Notes under the pieces: generated by a model | What the model saw: only the letters and a program-made list of their open reading frames with translations | Told to the model about the DNA's origin: nothing | Database searches by the model: none | From: JBGSKY01 sp041740995 | GTDB lineage: Bacteria > Planctomycetota > Planctomycetia > Pirellulales > Pirellulaceae | Length of the DNA: 23,341 bases | Assembly (NCBI GenBank): GCA_041740995.1 | Contig: JBGSKY010000186.1 | Span: 1-23,341, forward strand | Direction: 5' to 3' | Made by a program: the position numbers and the translations under genes | In this document: positions 1-8,300 of the stretch, in pieces | Layout: every line of letters begins with the position of its first letter | How positions within the stretch are numbered: the stretch's first letter is position 1

Positions 1-174
1 AAGCGTTTGCATAGTCGCTGAGACTAGCAAACCAAGCGAACCAAGCCAACATCGAAAACTTTAGAAAAAGTCGCGATTTTTAAGAAAAAACAGCTTTGAC
101 TATTTGATTGTCAGTTCTTCAAACCTATCCGTCGGAACTCAGGTTTGCGGAGAATAATCGCTTTCGTACCACGA

Positions 175-2796
175 TCATTTCAGCGAAGATTGAATCGAGT
201 TTGTCATCCATGTGAGAAAGCTAGCCCATTCCTCTTTGGTGCCGCGTGTGGTCTCTCCAAACTCATTCAAAGTGCTTTCGTCCAAGCGTCCAAGCAAATC
301 AGATGCTTGCTTGATCGTTCGCAGCGCTTCATCTTTACGACCTAGCTCGAGCAGGCATTGCGCGGCACGAGTGAGCGCTTCTAACGCGATTGGTTTAGTT
401 AAGAATCGATTCGCGGCGTTTCTGTAAGAAATCAACGCTGACTCGTACGACTGCAATTCGAAAGAGACATCAGCCTCGCCAAGATAGCTGTTCCGCAGCA
501 TTTGTTGTAGCGTTGGATCTTGTCCGAGATCATCTCCAAGTTCGATAAGCTTGTCTTTTAGACTTGCGTAAGCTTTTTGAGACGCTCGCAAACGTTCATC
601 TCGTTCTTGACGAACGCTCTCTCGAGAGTCGGCACTGGCAAGTGAGACCGCAGAGAGTTCGAGTTTGGCATGTTCGGCTGCAACCCGGTAACTCTCTGCA
701 ATGCGATACATGCAGCGGTATATCCTTGGGTCGGTTGGTACCCGTTGAATCGCCTCTTCCAAACGTTGCACGCCTTGCAGCAGCGTTTCTTCGGCCGTTC
801 GCATTTGTTCCAAGAGGTTTCGTTTGTTTAACGTCGCTTCGTCGTTGTATTGATTGCGAAGTAAATTTATCGAGTCCAGACCGGAGCGAGAGTAGAGCAA
901 ACCAAGATCGAATAAACTGTCTTGCCAGATCGGGCTGCTGGGCGCCAAGCTGCCGTCATAAAGGTTGTACAACAAGTGTTCGGCTGCTTCATCAAACTTT
1001 GATTCTTCACGCAGAATTTTCGCAGCTTGTAGTCTTGCCAAATAGCACAGCGGATGATCACCTGAATCTGCGATGCAGCGATTGAGCGAGTCTAGAGCGG
1101 AATCGCGTTGTCCAAGCTCAAAGTAGTTCTCCGCTTTTTTTACGAACGCTTTCGGATGTTTGTCTTTGGACTCGACGTCGAGGTATTTATCGAGCAGAAG
1201 ATTGCTACGGACGTATTCCTTGCCCAGCGAATAATTGTCGATTGCAGCCCACAGCAGTTCCGGAAAGTCGATAGCCATGAGCTGAAGATTGGCGAGCTGT
1301 TCATACGATTTGCCAGCCGTTGCATACATTCGTTGAATGGAGGGTTTGTTCGTTCCACTTGCGTTCTGTTCTGGTTCGGCTTGCCGTTTACTGATCAGTT
1401 GAGTCATCGGAAGAATTTCCGCATTTGATTGTGCGATTTCTTGCTGCTGTTTCGCGAGACCGACGTATGCCGGTGCTCGAAGTCTTAAACGATCTTCTTC
1501 AGTGATGAACGGAGGGCTGAGTTCGCTGAACGAAATCGCATCTTCATAGGCACCCTCCCGAACAAATTTGTTTCCAATGTTGATCAACAAATCGTGCAGC
1601 AATGGCAATGGCCGCCAATGATTTTCGTAAAGCCGAAGGTCGCCAAATCCAAGTGACATTTGCCGCAATGTGAGGATCGCTTCGCTCCATCTTTTAAGGT
1701 CGGTAAGAATATCAAGCTCCTCGACCGCAGCAGCGAGCGCTTCGATCGTTTGAGGAGCGCTGCCTCTCAGCAGAGCGAGGTCGCTGATCGCTTGGTCGTA
1801 ACGATGCAATGCTCGATTGGCCGCCGCGATTTGATACTTGGCCTGCAATTTGGTTTGTGGCAAGGTATTGTTATTTCGGAGTACCGTAATAAGTCGAGAG
1901 ATCATCGATTCCAGTCGTTCCTCGCGCGTCGCATCGACAGACCGAGCATCCTTCGAATCGGAATTGACTTCAGCGCTGCTGGAATCAGTCGATTGATTGG
2001 GACTGTCAGATGGAGTCTTTAAGTCTTCTTGCAGCGACTCCCAATTGGCAGTCGCGATCATCAAGTCGGCTTCTGGTCGCATAGTGCTTGGCTCAGGCAC
2101 GGTTTCAGAAAGTTCAATTGATTCTTTGAACTTCTTTTCTAACAAGCGAAGTTTCGCAAGCGCAATCGTTGCTTTGTGCAATTGTTCTGACGAGGCAGCA
2201 GGCAATTCCTTCCATCGTTTAATCAAATCTTCGGTCCGGCGGACGTTGTGGATCGGCCGCGCCAGTTCGATCTCAACACGTTTTTCCATTGCGTCAAACC
2301 GTCCGGCTGGGAATCGCGAAATCGCAGTTTCTAGATATGCAATGGCTTCTTCGGGGCGATTTAGCTCAAAATAAGTAGCCCCTGCGAAATAGCTTCCTAG
2401 CGGGTCGAATCCTGAGGGAAAGCCAAGCTTTGCAGCGGCCGTCAAATGCTTTTCGGCTTCGTCAAGCCGCTGGAAATGGCTGGCTCGCAACGACGCACGT
2501 TGGGCGACTTCGAAAGAATGAATGCCCTTTATTAATTCCAGCTTGGCGCGATCAGCGTCTTGTGCCAGGTCGGTCGCACTGAGGTCATCAACCATTTTGG
2601 CGGCGTCGAAGGCTTGACCTTTCTGGGACAATCGCAGCGCGATATCAAGTTTTGCCGTTGGTGTTAGGCTGTTGCGACCGCTGAGCCATGCAAAGGCGAG
2701 CGCGGCTGCGAGTACGGCACCAACCGCGCAGCCTCCAATCGCGGCCAGTCGCATCCAGCCATCTCGCCGAACAATCGTTTTTCTTACAGCCGACAT
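175..2796 (-). CDS. Membrane-anchored tetratricopeptide-repeat-like protein
   Basis: The 873-residue product has a basic N-terminus followed by one hydrophobic segment at about residues 16-38, then a long soluble, helix-rich region, so it is probably anchored in the inner membrane with the bulk on the outer side. Repeats with TPR character are visible near residues 135-168 (a YFELNRPEEAIAYLETAI stretch) and in the last 120 residues (ELQSYESALISYRNAANRF, then LLELGRKDEALRTI). A low-complexity Ser/Asp-rich linker lies around residue 270. TPR proteins are scaffolds for protein-protein contacts; no catalytic motif is visible and no partner can be named. The gene is divergent from apgM, with 220 bp between their starts. 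The ATG at 2796 is the natural start because the transmembrane segment follows directly, although there is no good Shine-Dalgarno. The TPR-like fold call is fairly safe; a precise function is not. Confidence 0.85.
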   Translation of the reverse strand: MSAVRKTIVRRDGWMRLAAIGGCAVGAVLAAALAFAWLSGRNSLTPTAKLDIALRLSQKGQAFDAAKMVDDLSATDLAQDADRAKLELIKGIHSFEVAQRASLRASHFQRLDEAEKHLTAAAKLGFPSGFDPLGSYFAGATYFELNRPEEAIAYLETAISRFPAGRFDAMEKRVEIELARPIHNVRRTEDLIKRWKELPAASSEQLHKATIALAKLRLLEKKFKESIELSETVPEPSTMRPEADLMIATANWESLQEDLKTPSDSPNQSTDSSSAEVNSDSKDARSVDATREERLESMISRLITVLRNNNTLPQTKLQAKYQIAAANRALHRYDQAISDLALLRGSAPQTIEALAAAVEELDILTDLKRWSEAILTLRQMSLGFGDLRLYENHWRPLPLLHDLLINIGNKFVREGAYEDAISFSELSPPFITEEDRLRLRAPAYVGLAKQQQEIAQSNAEILPMTQLISKRQAEPEQNASGTNKPSIQRMYATAGKSYEQLANLQLMAIDFPELLWAAIDNYSLGKEYVRSNLLLDKYLDVESKDKHPKAFVKKAENYFELGQRDSALDSLNRCIADSGDHPLCYLARLQAAKILREESKFDEAAEHLLYNLYDGSLAPSSPIWQDSLFDLGLLYSRSGLDSINLLRNQYNDEATLNKRNLLEQMRTAEETLLQGVQRLEEAIQRVPTDPRIYRCMYRIAESYRVAAEHAKLELSAVSLASADSRESVRQERDERLRASQKAYASLKDKLIELGDDLGQDPTLQQMLRNSYLGEADVSFELQSYESALISYRNAANRFLTKPIALEALTRAAQCLLELGRKDEALRTIKQASDLLGRLDESTLNEFGETTRGTKEEWASFLTWMTNSIQSSLK

Positions 2797-3016
2797 ATTG
2801 CTATGTTATCGGTCGTTCTCTCGCTGTCCTTCGAATGCAAAAGCTGACTGCCGGTTTGGTGGCACGGTTAGGTGTGAAGAAATCTAGATGTACGGATTGT
2901 TCGGAGGCTTTAGAATGCTACCGAATGTTGACTTGTCGAAAATCGTTGTTCTGATACACAACAGACTTTGGTTACAATCGCGATAAACCTGTTCATTAAC
3001 CCAAGAGATACCACTT

Positions 3017-4222
3017 ATGCAAACGCTTGAATTGATTCGTGAACTGCAACAACCTGGTGATAGCAAGATTGTAATGTTTGTCGCCGACGGTTTAGGTGGG
3101 TTGCCGATGACGCCGGGCGGTAAGACCGAGTTGGAAACTGCCAAGACACCGAATCTTGACAAGTTGGCCAGTGAAGGCGTTCAAGGGGCAAGCATCCCCG
3201 TCAAACCCGGAATAGCGCCAGGTAGTGGTCCGGGACATCTGGGCTTATTTGGATACGATCCGTTGCATTTTCAGATTGGACGCGGAGCACTCGAAGCGAC
3301 TGGAATTGGTTTCGCCCTGCAACCTAACGACGTTGCGATTCGGTGTAACTTTTGCACGATCGATGAGGCAGGCAAAATCTCAGATCGCCGTGCAGGAAGA
3401 ATTAGTAGCGAAGAAAGCGCGCCGTTGGCCATCTCGTTGCGTCAAATCAAAATTCCCGGTGTTGAAGTGTTTGTCGAACCGGTGAAGGAACATCGCTTTG
3501 TCGTTGTGCTGCGTGGCGAAGGTTTGTCAGGGAACGTCGCGGACACCGATCCTCAGCGAACCGGAGTGCCGCCATTGGCCGCGGTTGCTAACGATGACGC
3601 CAGCAAAAAAACGGCTGAGGTCGCAAACGAATTCTTGGCTCAAGCAAAGAAGATTTTGGCTCCGCAAGCGAAAGCTAATTTCCACACGATGCGTGGTTTC
3701 GCAACCAAGCCGAATCTGCCGAGCTACGAACAAGTTTACGGGCTAAAGGCTGCTGCTATCGCAGTCTATCCGATGTACAAAGGACTCGCCCGTTTGGCAG
3801 GTATGGACATCGTTGGCGAAGCCTCAACACTTCAAGAACAAATCGATGTACTGAAGTCGAATTGGGACAAGTACGACTTCTTTTTTATTCATTTTAAATA
3901 CACCGACAGCACTGGTGAAGATGGCAACTTTGCAGAAAAGGTCGAACGAATCGAGCAAGTTGATGCGATTCTGCCACAGATTCGTGCACTCAATCCAACC
4001 GTGCTGATTGTCACTGGTGACCATAGCACGCCAAGCTATCTCAAGAGCCACTCATGGCATCCGGTGCCAACATTGCTCCATTCAGATTGTTGTCGTCCCG
4101 ATCCGCACAATGCGTTTTCAGAGACAACTTGTATCACTGGGGGCTTGGGGCATTTCGAAGCTCAGTATTTGATGGCCTTGGCGATGTCCAACGCGGGAAG
4201 GCTTGGAAAATACGGCGCATGA
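3017..4222 (+). CDS. apgM: 2,3-bisphosphoglycerate-independent phosphoglycerate mutase, archaeal type (ApgM family)
   Basis: This 401-residue protein belongs to the alkaline-phosphatase superfamily branch that interconverts 2- and 3-phosphoglycerate without 2,3-bisphosphoglycerate. Visible landmarks are the first metal-binding Asp in FVADGLGG (D24), TPNLDKLA at 44-51, the GSGPGH motif at 69-74 whose Ser70 is the expected phosphorylated nucleophile, GRGALEA at 88-94, DRRAGR at 123-128, and the C-terminal TGDHSTP metal site (D335, H336) followed by HPVP. The length of about 400 residues matches the family. A bacterial subgroup of this family has been proposed to be homoserine kinase; no threonine-pathway gene lies nearby, so the mutase role is preferred but not proven. 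A TACAAT hexamer at 2973-2978 could be a -10 element, without a convincing -35. The last 89 bp overlap the convergent HTTM gene. Confidence 0.93.
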   Translation: MQTLELIRELQQPGDSKIVMFVADGLGGLPMTPGGKTELETAKTPNLDKLASEGVQGASIPVKPGIAPGSGPGHLGLFGYDPLHFQIGRGALEATGIGFALQPNDVAIRCNFCTIDEAGKISDRRAGRISSEESAPLAISLRQIKIPGVEVFVEPVKEHRFVVVLRGEGLSGNVADTDPQRTGVPPLAAVANDDASKKTAEVANEFLAQAKKILAPQAKANFHTMRGFATKPNLPSYEQVYGLKAAAIAVYPMYKGLARLAGMDIVGEASTLQEQIDVLKSNWDKYDFFFIHFKYTDSTGEDGNFAEKVERIEQVDAILPQIRALNPTVLIVTGDHSTPSYLKSHSWHPVPTLLHSDCCRPDPHNAFSETTCITGGLGHFEAQYLMALAMSNAGRLGKYGA

Positions 4223-5114
4223 AGTCGGGGGGGATAAAGATCAAATTGGCGACGATCATGATCACGCCAAAGGTTATCATCCCCAAGTAAATTGCGATTC
4301 CAGCATGGACAGCAAACGCGATAGCCAGCACGATTGGTCGGCTTCGCATGGGCCAAACAGCGACGCAATAGAACGCTTCCCAAAAGATCGTTAGATGACA
4401 AAGCAGGCCAGCCAAAAGTGGCCATTGACCGATCCAAGTCATGTCATTGCTCTGATATTCATACGATGCAGCAGAGAACCACATGGCCGATCCATCCCAC
4501 CACATAGATCCTCTCATTTTTCCGAGTCCACCGAAAAGATACATCGCGCAAAGTTGCAATTGAACCAAGCGCGTTGCAAAGGTGTTCAAGGAAGAATACT
4601 GCAGCACATTTTGCTGACTCTTTGAGCGTTTCCTAACTAGTGACGAAATACTTAACACGCTAGACGAAGGCGCGATAACCAAGCCAAAGGCCAGCATCAT
4701 GACGGTTTGGTCCAGACCAAATAATAGTCCAGTTGCCCGGTGACAAACCATCAATGTCAGAAACCAAGCAAGCACCGTGCTGAGGCGACCAAACAAGCCG
4801 GCTGCCATCGCGAGGCTGGCCAGGATTGCCACTGCTTGATGAATTGCAATCAACCATAAGGAGTCTGTAAACCACAGATAGCTCCAGGCATAATCTTGTT
4901 CATGTAAAAGTTGAATTGTTGGCTGGTCAATCAATGCGTCCGGTCCGAAAAAAGCACGCCCATCAAACCACCAGATAGCGTGGATATAAGCGAGCATCAA
5001 CCCAGTGCAGATCCGGACAACAGCTAACGTGTGAGCTGTACTAGCATCGAACCAAAACTTTGACCAATTGGATTGCGTATCGCTCCAAAGCGAACGGATA
5101 TATCGCGCGATCAT
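4134..5114 (-). CDS. HTTM-domain integral membrane protein (vitamin K-dependent carboxylase-like membrane domain)
   Basis: The 326-residue protein has several hydrophobic segments (about residues 29-47, 86-107, 112-128, 133-150, 184-198, 232-253 and 259-293). It shows the pattern of the HTTM family: an early VVRICTGLMLAYIHAIWW helix, and the RLVQLQLCAMYLFGGLGK segment (182-199) followed by MWWDGSAMWF (204-213). HTTM domains include the membrane part of gamma-glutamyl carboxylase; bacterial stand-alone versions mostly have no assigned substrate, and I see no basis for naming one. The start overlaps the stop of the upstream gene as ATGA, a sign of translational coupling with the 277-residue partner. 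Its 3' end runs 89 bp into apgM on the opposite strand, encoding the hydrophilic, Pro/Arg-rich last 30 residues. Family assignment is good and function open. Confidence 0.82.
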   Translation of the reverse strand: MIARYIRSLWSDTQSNWSKFWFDASTAHTLAVVRICTGLMLAYIHAIWWFDGRAFFGPDALIDQPTIQLLHEQDYAWSYLWFTDSLWLIAIHQAVAILASLAMAAGLFGRLSTVLAWFLTLMVCHRATGLLFGLDQTVMMLAFGLVIAPSSSVLSISSLVRKRSKSQQNVLQYSSLNTFATRLVQLQLCAMYLFGGLGKMRGSMWWDGSAMWFSAASYEYQSNDMTWIGQWPLLAGLLCHLTIFWEAFYCVAVWPMRSRPIVLAIAFAVHAGIAIYLGMITFGVIMIVANLIFIPPDFMRRIFQAFPRWTSPRPSNTELRNAPSPQ

Positions 5115-5944
5115 GGCTGTTGAGCTTTCGTGCGGCTATCGATGTCAACGTTAGGACGCTCGCTGATCGCAGGTGGGATTTCAACCGGTTGGAACGATGG
5201 TTCCTCGCTAATGATCGCGGATTCGGGCATTTCGAAATAGAGACGCGGGTCGTCTAGCCGCCAGTGGTTGTTAAAATAATCTTCCGGAGTCGGCAACTGA
5301 TGTTCGACGCGGTACACCTGATAACGTCGATTGGGATATCGCGCATCTATGAAACGACGAAAGGAATCTTGTACCTCAGAATAAAGTCGTTTGCCTCGGC
5401 GAATATCGGCTAGCAGCAACGGGTCCGCCTCTTTAATTTCGGGCAGATCGGCGGGTAAAAATAGCGTCTGGTAAAACTCTGCATACATAAAATAGCGATG
5501 AAAAAGCAGACGCGGTTTTTGAAGCCCTTTATCGGGAATGACAATCTTGCCATCCGAACTGGCCGATGGCGAACTGCTGTCACTTTCTGAAGCGGGCAAA
5601 TCATTGAAACGGCAAACGACCAAGTGGGACGGACCTGGATTGGGTGCAAAGAAAAAATAGCCGTGATTAAGATACATCAGGTCAGCGTAAGGTGCAGTCC
5701 AACGACGAAGTATCGCCGCGTGAGGGGCAACGACTGGCGATGCATTTTGAGAAGAGAACCTTAGCGGCTCTGCATAGATAGACGCAACATGCAGGACGGC
5801 AAAAACGCTAAGAATCCATCGCCAGAGCAGTGAGATCGTGAAATTTGGTTTGGGAATGGCTGCTTGTTCTTTGTCGAGCGACACGTCATCCAAAAGCGGG
5901 GAATCATCATCCAGGTTGGTGCGTCTAGGTTTGCTGCGAGGCAT
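5111..5944 (-). CDS. Membrane-anchored partner of the HTTM protein, function unknown
   Basis: The 277-residue product has an acidic and basic N-terminal tail of about 35 residues, one transmembrane segment at about 36-58, and an otherwise soluble domain. The most distinctive part is YLNHGYFFFAPNPGPSH at 91-107. I recall similar aromatic and Pro-rich motifs in planctomycete proteins encoded next to HTTM genes. A Ser-rich linker (120-131) separates this from a C-terminal part rich in Tyr, Arg and Pro. It overlaps the start of the HTTM gene by four bases (ATGA), so the two are surely co-transcribed and probably work together in the inner membrane. The MFS gene is 132 bp upstream on the same strand and may share the transcript. 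There is no clear Shine-Dalgarno before the ATG at 5944. Confidence 0.8.
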   Translation of the reverse strand: MPRSKPRRTNLDDDSPLLDDVSLDKEQAAIPKPNFTISLLWRWILSVFAVLHVASIYAEPLRFSSQNASPVVAPHAAILRRWTAPYADLMYLNHGYFFFAPNPGPSHLVVCRFNDLPASESDSSSPSASSDGKIVIPDKGLQKPRLLFHRYFMYAEFYQTLFLPADLPEIKEADPLLLADIRRGKRLYSEVQDSFRRFIDARYPNRRYQVYRVEHQLPTPEDYFNNHWRLDDPRLYFEMPESAIISEEPSFQPVEIPPAISERPNVDIDSRTKAQQP

Positions 5945-6076
5945 AGATTTAGTCTCGGGTTTTAGTCGGCAAGTCTCTTCGAGTTTGGTAAAGGCGATAT
6001 CACATCGAGCCTGTCCGAAAAGGGGGCTGACGCTCTCTGTTCCTCCAAATGCTCAGACCCGTTTTCGGGAAGGCTC

Positions 6077-7483
6077 TCACTTCGACAAAACGGGGGAATC
6101 GTCAAGACGATAGAGGATCGCAACAGGCAACAACAAGATCGCCATCATGCCAAAGACGGTATTGACCGGCAATCCTATCCAGCTCGCCGTCCCCTGAAAC
6201 AATTGATAAAGCGGACCGCTGATGAGAATTCCGATAAAATTAGCTTGATTCATTGTCGCGATCATTCGTCCCTTCAAACGATCCGGCGGACGATCCTGCA
6301 AAAAGACCTGAAGCGGAATCGCATAGGTTGCAACAAAGATTCCCAACAGTAAAAGTGTCGCAAAGATCATCCAATAACTTAAAAACGGAAGATTCCCGGC
6401 CTGCCAAATGGCCAAGATTGAAAGTGTGCCGAACATACCCCACAAGCCGACGCTGACCTGCCGACGCGGCGACGAGGTGCTAACGCGTTGCATTAGAATG
6501 ACAACAATCGAGCCCACCATAATGCCCAATGCGATCGCCGCGACAAGGATACTCGTTTGAAATTTGCTGACTTGTAGTAACTCGCCCACGCGGTTGATGA
6601 CGGGGACACATATTCCGCTGATCAACCAAAAAACACACGAGACCAGCAACGCAATGAGCAACGGTTTGTCGCGCATTAGTGTCTGGCGAATGTCTTGATT
6701 AATCCACCACGTATCAGCGGTCATTTGGATCGTCGGCTCCGCTGGCTTGGTTGGTCGGATGAACAGCGAACTGACCGTGCCGGCCACTGCGATGGCAATG
6801 CAAATCACTGAGCCTTTCCATAAAGGACCAGCCGATGCGAAACCGTTATTGCCACGTTCGGCTAGCTGATCAAAAATGGCTCCGGCTGCAAGTGTTCCAA
6901 GGATGATTGCCAAAAAAGTAGTCATTAGAATGATGCCGTTGACTGAAGCGAGCTTTGGTTTGGCAAAAAGCTCCGGCAAAATTCCATATTTGCCCGGTCC
7001 GAAAAATGAGCTCTGAGTCGCCATAGCGAATAAGACAAACCAAGTTCCGGCCATGCCGAACCAATCGTAGGTCAGGAACGCAATTGCGCTGAGAGACATG
7101 ATGACAATTTCAGCAACCTTCGAGAGGACAATGACTCGTCGTTTGCTGAACTTATCTGAAAGATATCCCGCAAATCCGCTAAAGAGAACGAACGGAAGTG
7201 AGAAGATCGCAGTTGCCCAACCTTGCACATCCGTTGCTGCCGCTTGGTCGTCCGCGCCAGCCTGCATCGCCGCAACACCAATGGGAATCGCCAGCAGCAG
7301 CATTAATTGCTTGTATAAGTTGTCATTGAACGCTCCTAGAAATTGTGTAACGGCAATTCCAAGAAAGGAAGGATCGGTCCATATGGATTTATTGCTGATC
7401 GACGGATTGGACTCCGATTCAATTGCCGCCGAACCCTTGTGGACGTTTGCTTCGGAATCGTCATTGGAGATGGGCGACTGCAT
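6077..7483 (-). CDS. Major facilitator superfamily transporter, LplT-like
   Basis: The 468-residue protein has about twelve hydrophobic segments. An acidic N-terminal tail of about 35 residues leads into FLGIAVTQFLGAFNDNLYKQ (40-59), a signature resembling the lysophospholipid transporter LplT and the MFS half of Aas-type fusion proteins. The MFS loop 2-3 motif follows as GYLSDKFSKRR (106-116). LplT relatives flip lysophospholipids across the inner membrane for re-acylation; here no acyltransferase is fused or adjacent, so the substrate is inferred only from resemblance. The ATG at 7483 is well supported by an AGGAG sequence nine bases upstream. The downstream gene on the same strand begins 132 bp after the stop, so a loose operon with the HTTM pair is possible. 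Confidence 0.86.
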   Translation of the reverse strand: MQSPISNDDSEANVHKGSAAIESESNPSISNKSIWTDPSFLGIAVTQFLGAFNDNLYKQLMLLLAIPIGVAAMQAGADDQAAATDVQGWATAIFSLPFVLFSGFAGYLSDKFSKRRVIVLSKVAEIVIMSLSAIAFLTYDWFGMAGTWFVLFAMATQSSFFGPGKYGILPELFAKPKLASVNGIILMTTFLAIILGTLAAGAIFDQLAERGNNGFASAGPLWKGSVICIAIAVAGTVSSLFIRPTKPAEPTIQMTADTWWINQDIRQTLMRDKPLLIALLVSCVFWLISGICVPVINRVGELLQVSKFQTSILVAAIALGIMVGSIVVILMQRVSTSSPRRQVSVGLWGMFGTLSILAIWQAGNLPFLSYWMIFATLLLLGIFVATYAIPLQVFLQDRPPDRLKGRMIATMNQANFIGILISGPLYQLFQGTASWIGLPVNTVFGMMAILLLPVAILYRLDDSPVLSK

Positions 7484-7492
7484 GAACCCGCT

Positions 7493-7497
7493 CTCCT
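7493..7497 (-). promoter_or_regulatory. Ribosome binding site of the MFS gene
   Basis: On the minus strand AGGAG lies nine bases before the ATG at 7483. It is one of the few strong Shine-Dalgarno sequences in this window and fixes the start of the transporter. Confidence 0.7.
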
Positions 7498-7677
7498 GGT
7501 TTTTGAGAGGCTCGTGTCCAGCATATCGTAGCGGCTGAATTGATTCTTTTGAAGCTTATGCAAAAAAGGCACTCGCATCGACAATCGAGAAATCGCTCGG
7601 CGACGAAGTTTTGATTCGGCAGAGACAGTACCGCAGAGTGAGCGCTACGCAATAACCGCTGTCATGACGACCAAAGG

Positions 7678-7800
7678 CTAGCCTCTGGCATGACGACGAG
7701 ACCGTCGGAAAATCACGATCGATAGAAGAGAGAGCAATGCAAACGCGCTCGGCTCAGGCACCGCTGCGATTGTAAAGTTCGAATTGGTTCCAACTGTTCC
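7678..7800 (-). pseudogene. Orphan PEP-CTERM sorting tail, remnant of an exported protein
   Basis: Minus-strand translation of this stretch gives NFTIAAVPEPSAFALL, then SLLSIVIF, an RRSRRHARG basic end and a TAG stop at 7678-7680. This is a complete PEP-CTERM signal: VPEP motif, hydrophobic helix, Arg-rich tail. Such tails route exported proteins to exosortase-type processing at the cell surface. Upstream the same frame stays open only to a TAA near 7870 and has no signal peptide or plausible start, and the two other minus frames do not supply one either. The adjacent minus frame open from 8095 ends at 7754 inside the tail region, so a frameshift between the two is conceivable but its sequence does not resemble a PEP-CTERM protein. 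The best reading is the 3' remnant of a decayed or rearranged gene. The tail is clear; its status as a pseudogene is inferred. Confidence 0.6.
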
Positions 7801-7805
7801 AATCG

Positions 7806-8252
7806 GTGGTGTCGGCTGGCGACGTGCGTGACGTCGACAAGAATTGTGGCGTTTCTGGCAGTGACTTGGCCTTTATCCAACAGTTGGTATCCAACAATAT
7901 TGTATTGCAGAACATCACAGTTCCCGCCGCGGGCTCATTCGATGAAGGGTCGGGACTTTTGACGAGCGGAAAGTTTTCTGTGGTTACAACTGGATCGATT
8001 CCCAGCATACCCTCGATTGACTCGATCATTAGCGAATTAACCGGTGCGGGTGCCAATCCAGCGAAATCATTCCTTAGAGCTTCGAAAGTCATCAAACGTT
8101 TGGTCGCTTCAAAGGTTCACGACACAGCACTTCGAAAACTGTCGTTTGAGCGAGTTGCAGATGCCAAGCTACCGAAGAAGGCTTGGGGGCAGCTGAAGAA
8201 TTTGCTTTGTGCGGATTCGTTCGATACGCTGCAAAGTTACTTTTTGTCCTGA
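7806..8252 (+). CDS. Possible coding frame of 148 codons, unrecognised, perhaps a 5'-truncated gene
   Basis: The frame is open from 7776 and could start only at the tandem GTG codons at 7806 or later; there is no Shine-Dalgarno before them. Codon usage has the purine-first bias expected of real genes. The second half looks like amphipathic helices rich in Lys, Ala and Leu (for example KVIKRLVASKVHDTALRKL), while the first half is Ser/Gly/Ile rich. There is no signal peptide, transmembrane segment or known motif. It begins exactly beside the orphan PEP-CTERM tail of the other strand, which suggests that a rearrangement joined two broken genes here. It may equally be a fortuitous frame. I do not recognise a family and assign no function. 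Confidence 0.35.
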   Translation: MVSAGDVRDVDKNCGVSGSDLAFIQQLVSNNIVLQNITVPAAGSFDEGSGLLTSGKFSVVTTGSIPSIPSIDSIISELTGAGANPAKSFLRASKVIKRLVASKVHDTALRKLSFERVADAKLPKKAWGQLKNLLCADSFDTLQSYFLS

Positions 8253-8300
8253 GTCGAGTTTTGGCGGGGTGGTTCTTTTATTTTCGATTTTCAGGTGGAC

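Noticed and set aside
1..174. Possible repeats (AACCAAGC twice) and an A-rich stretch at the left end
   Set aside because: Two copies of a short word and an AT-rich intergenic stretch are not enough to call a repeat or regulatory site.
6058..6094. Inverted repeat CCCGTTTT/AAAACGGG around the MFS stop codon, as a terminator
   Set aside because: The arms are 8 bp with a 21-base loop containing the stop, and no U-tract follows on the minus strand. A same-strand gene follows soon after, so termination is not supported.
7754..8095. Minus-strand 113-codon frame ending inside the PEP-CTERM region
   Set aside because: It is antisense to the plus-strand frame, has no signal peptide and no family resemblance, and its last residues are out of frame with the PEP-CTERM tail. 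It is kept only as a possible frameshifted upstream part.
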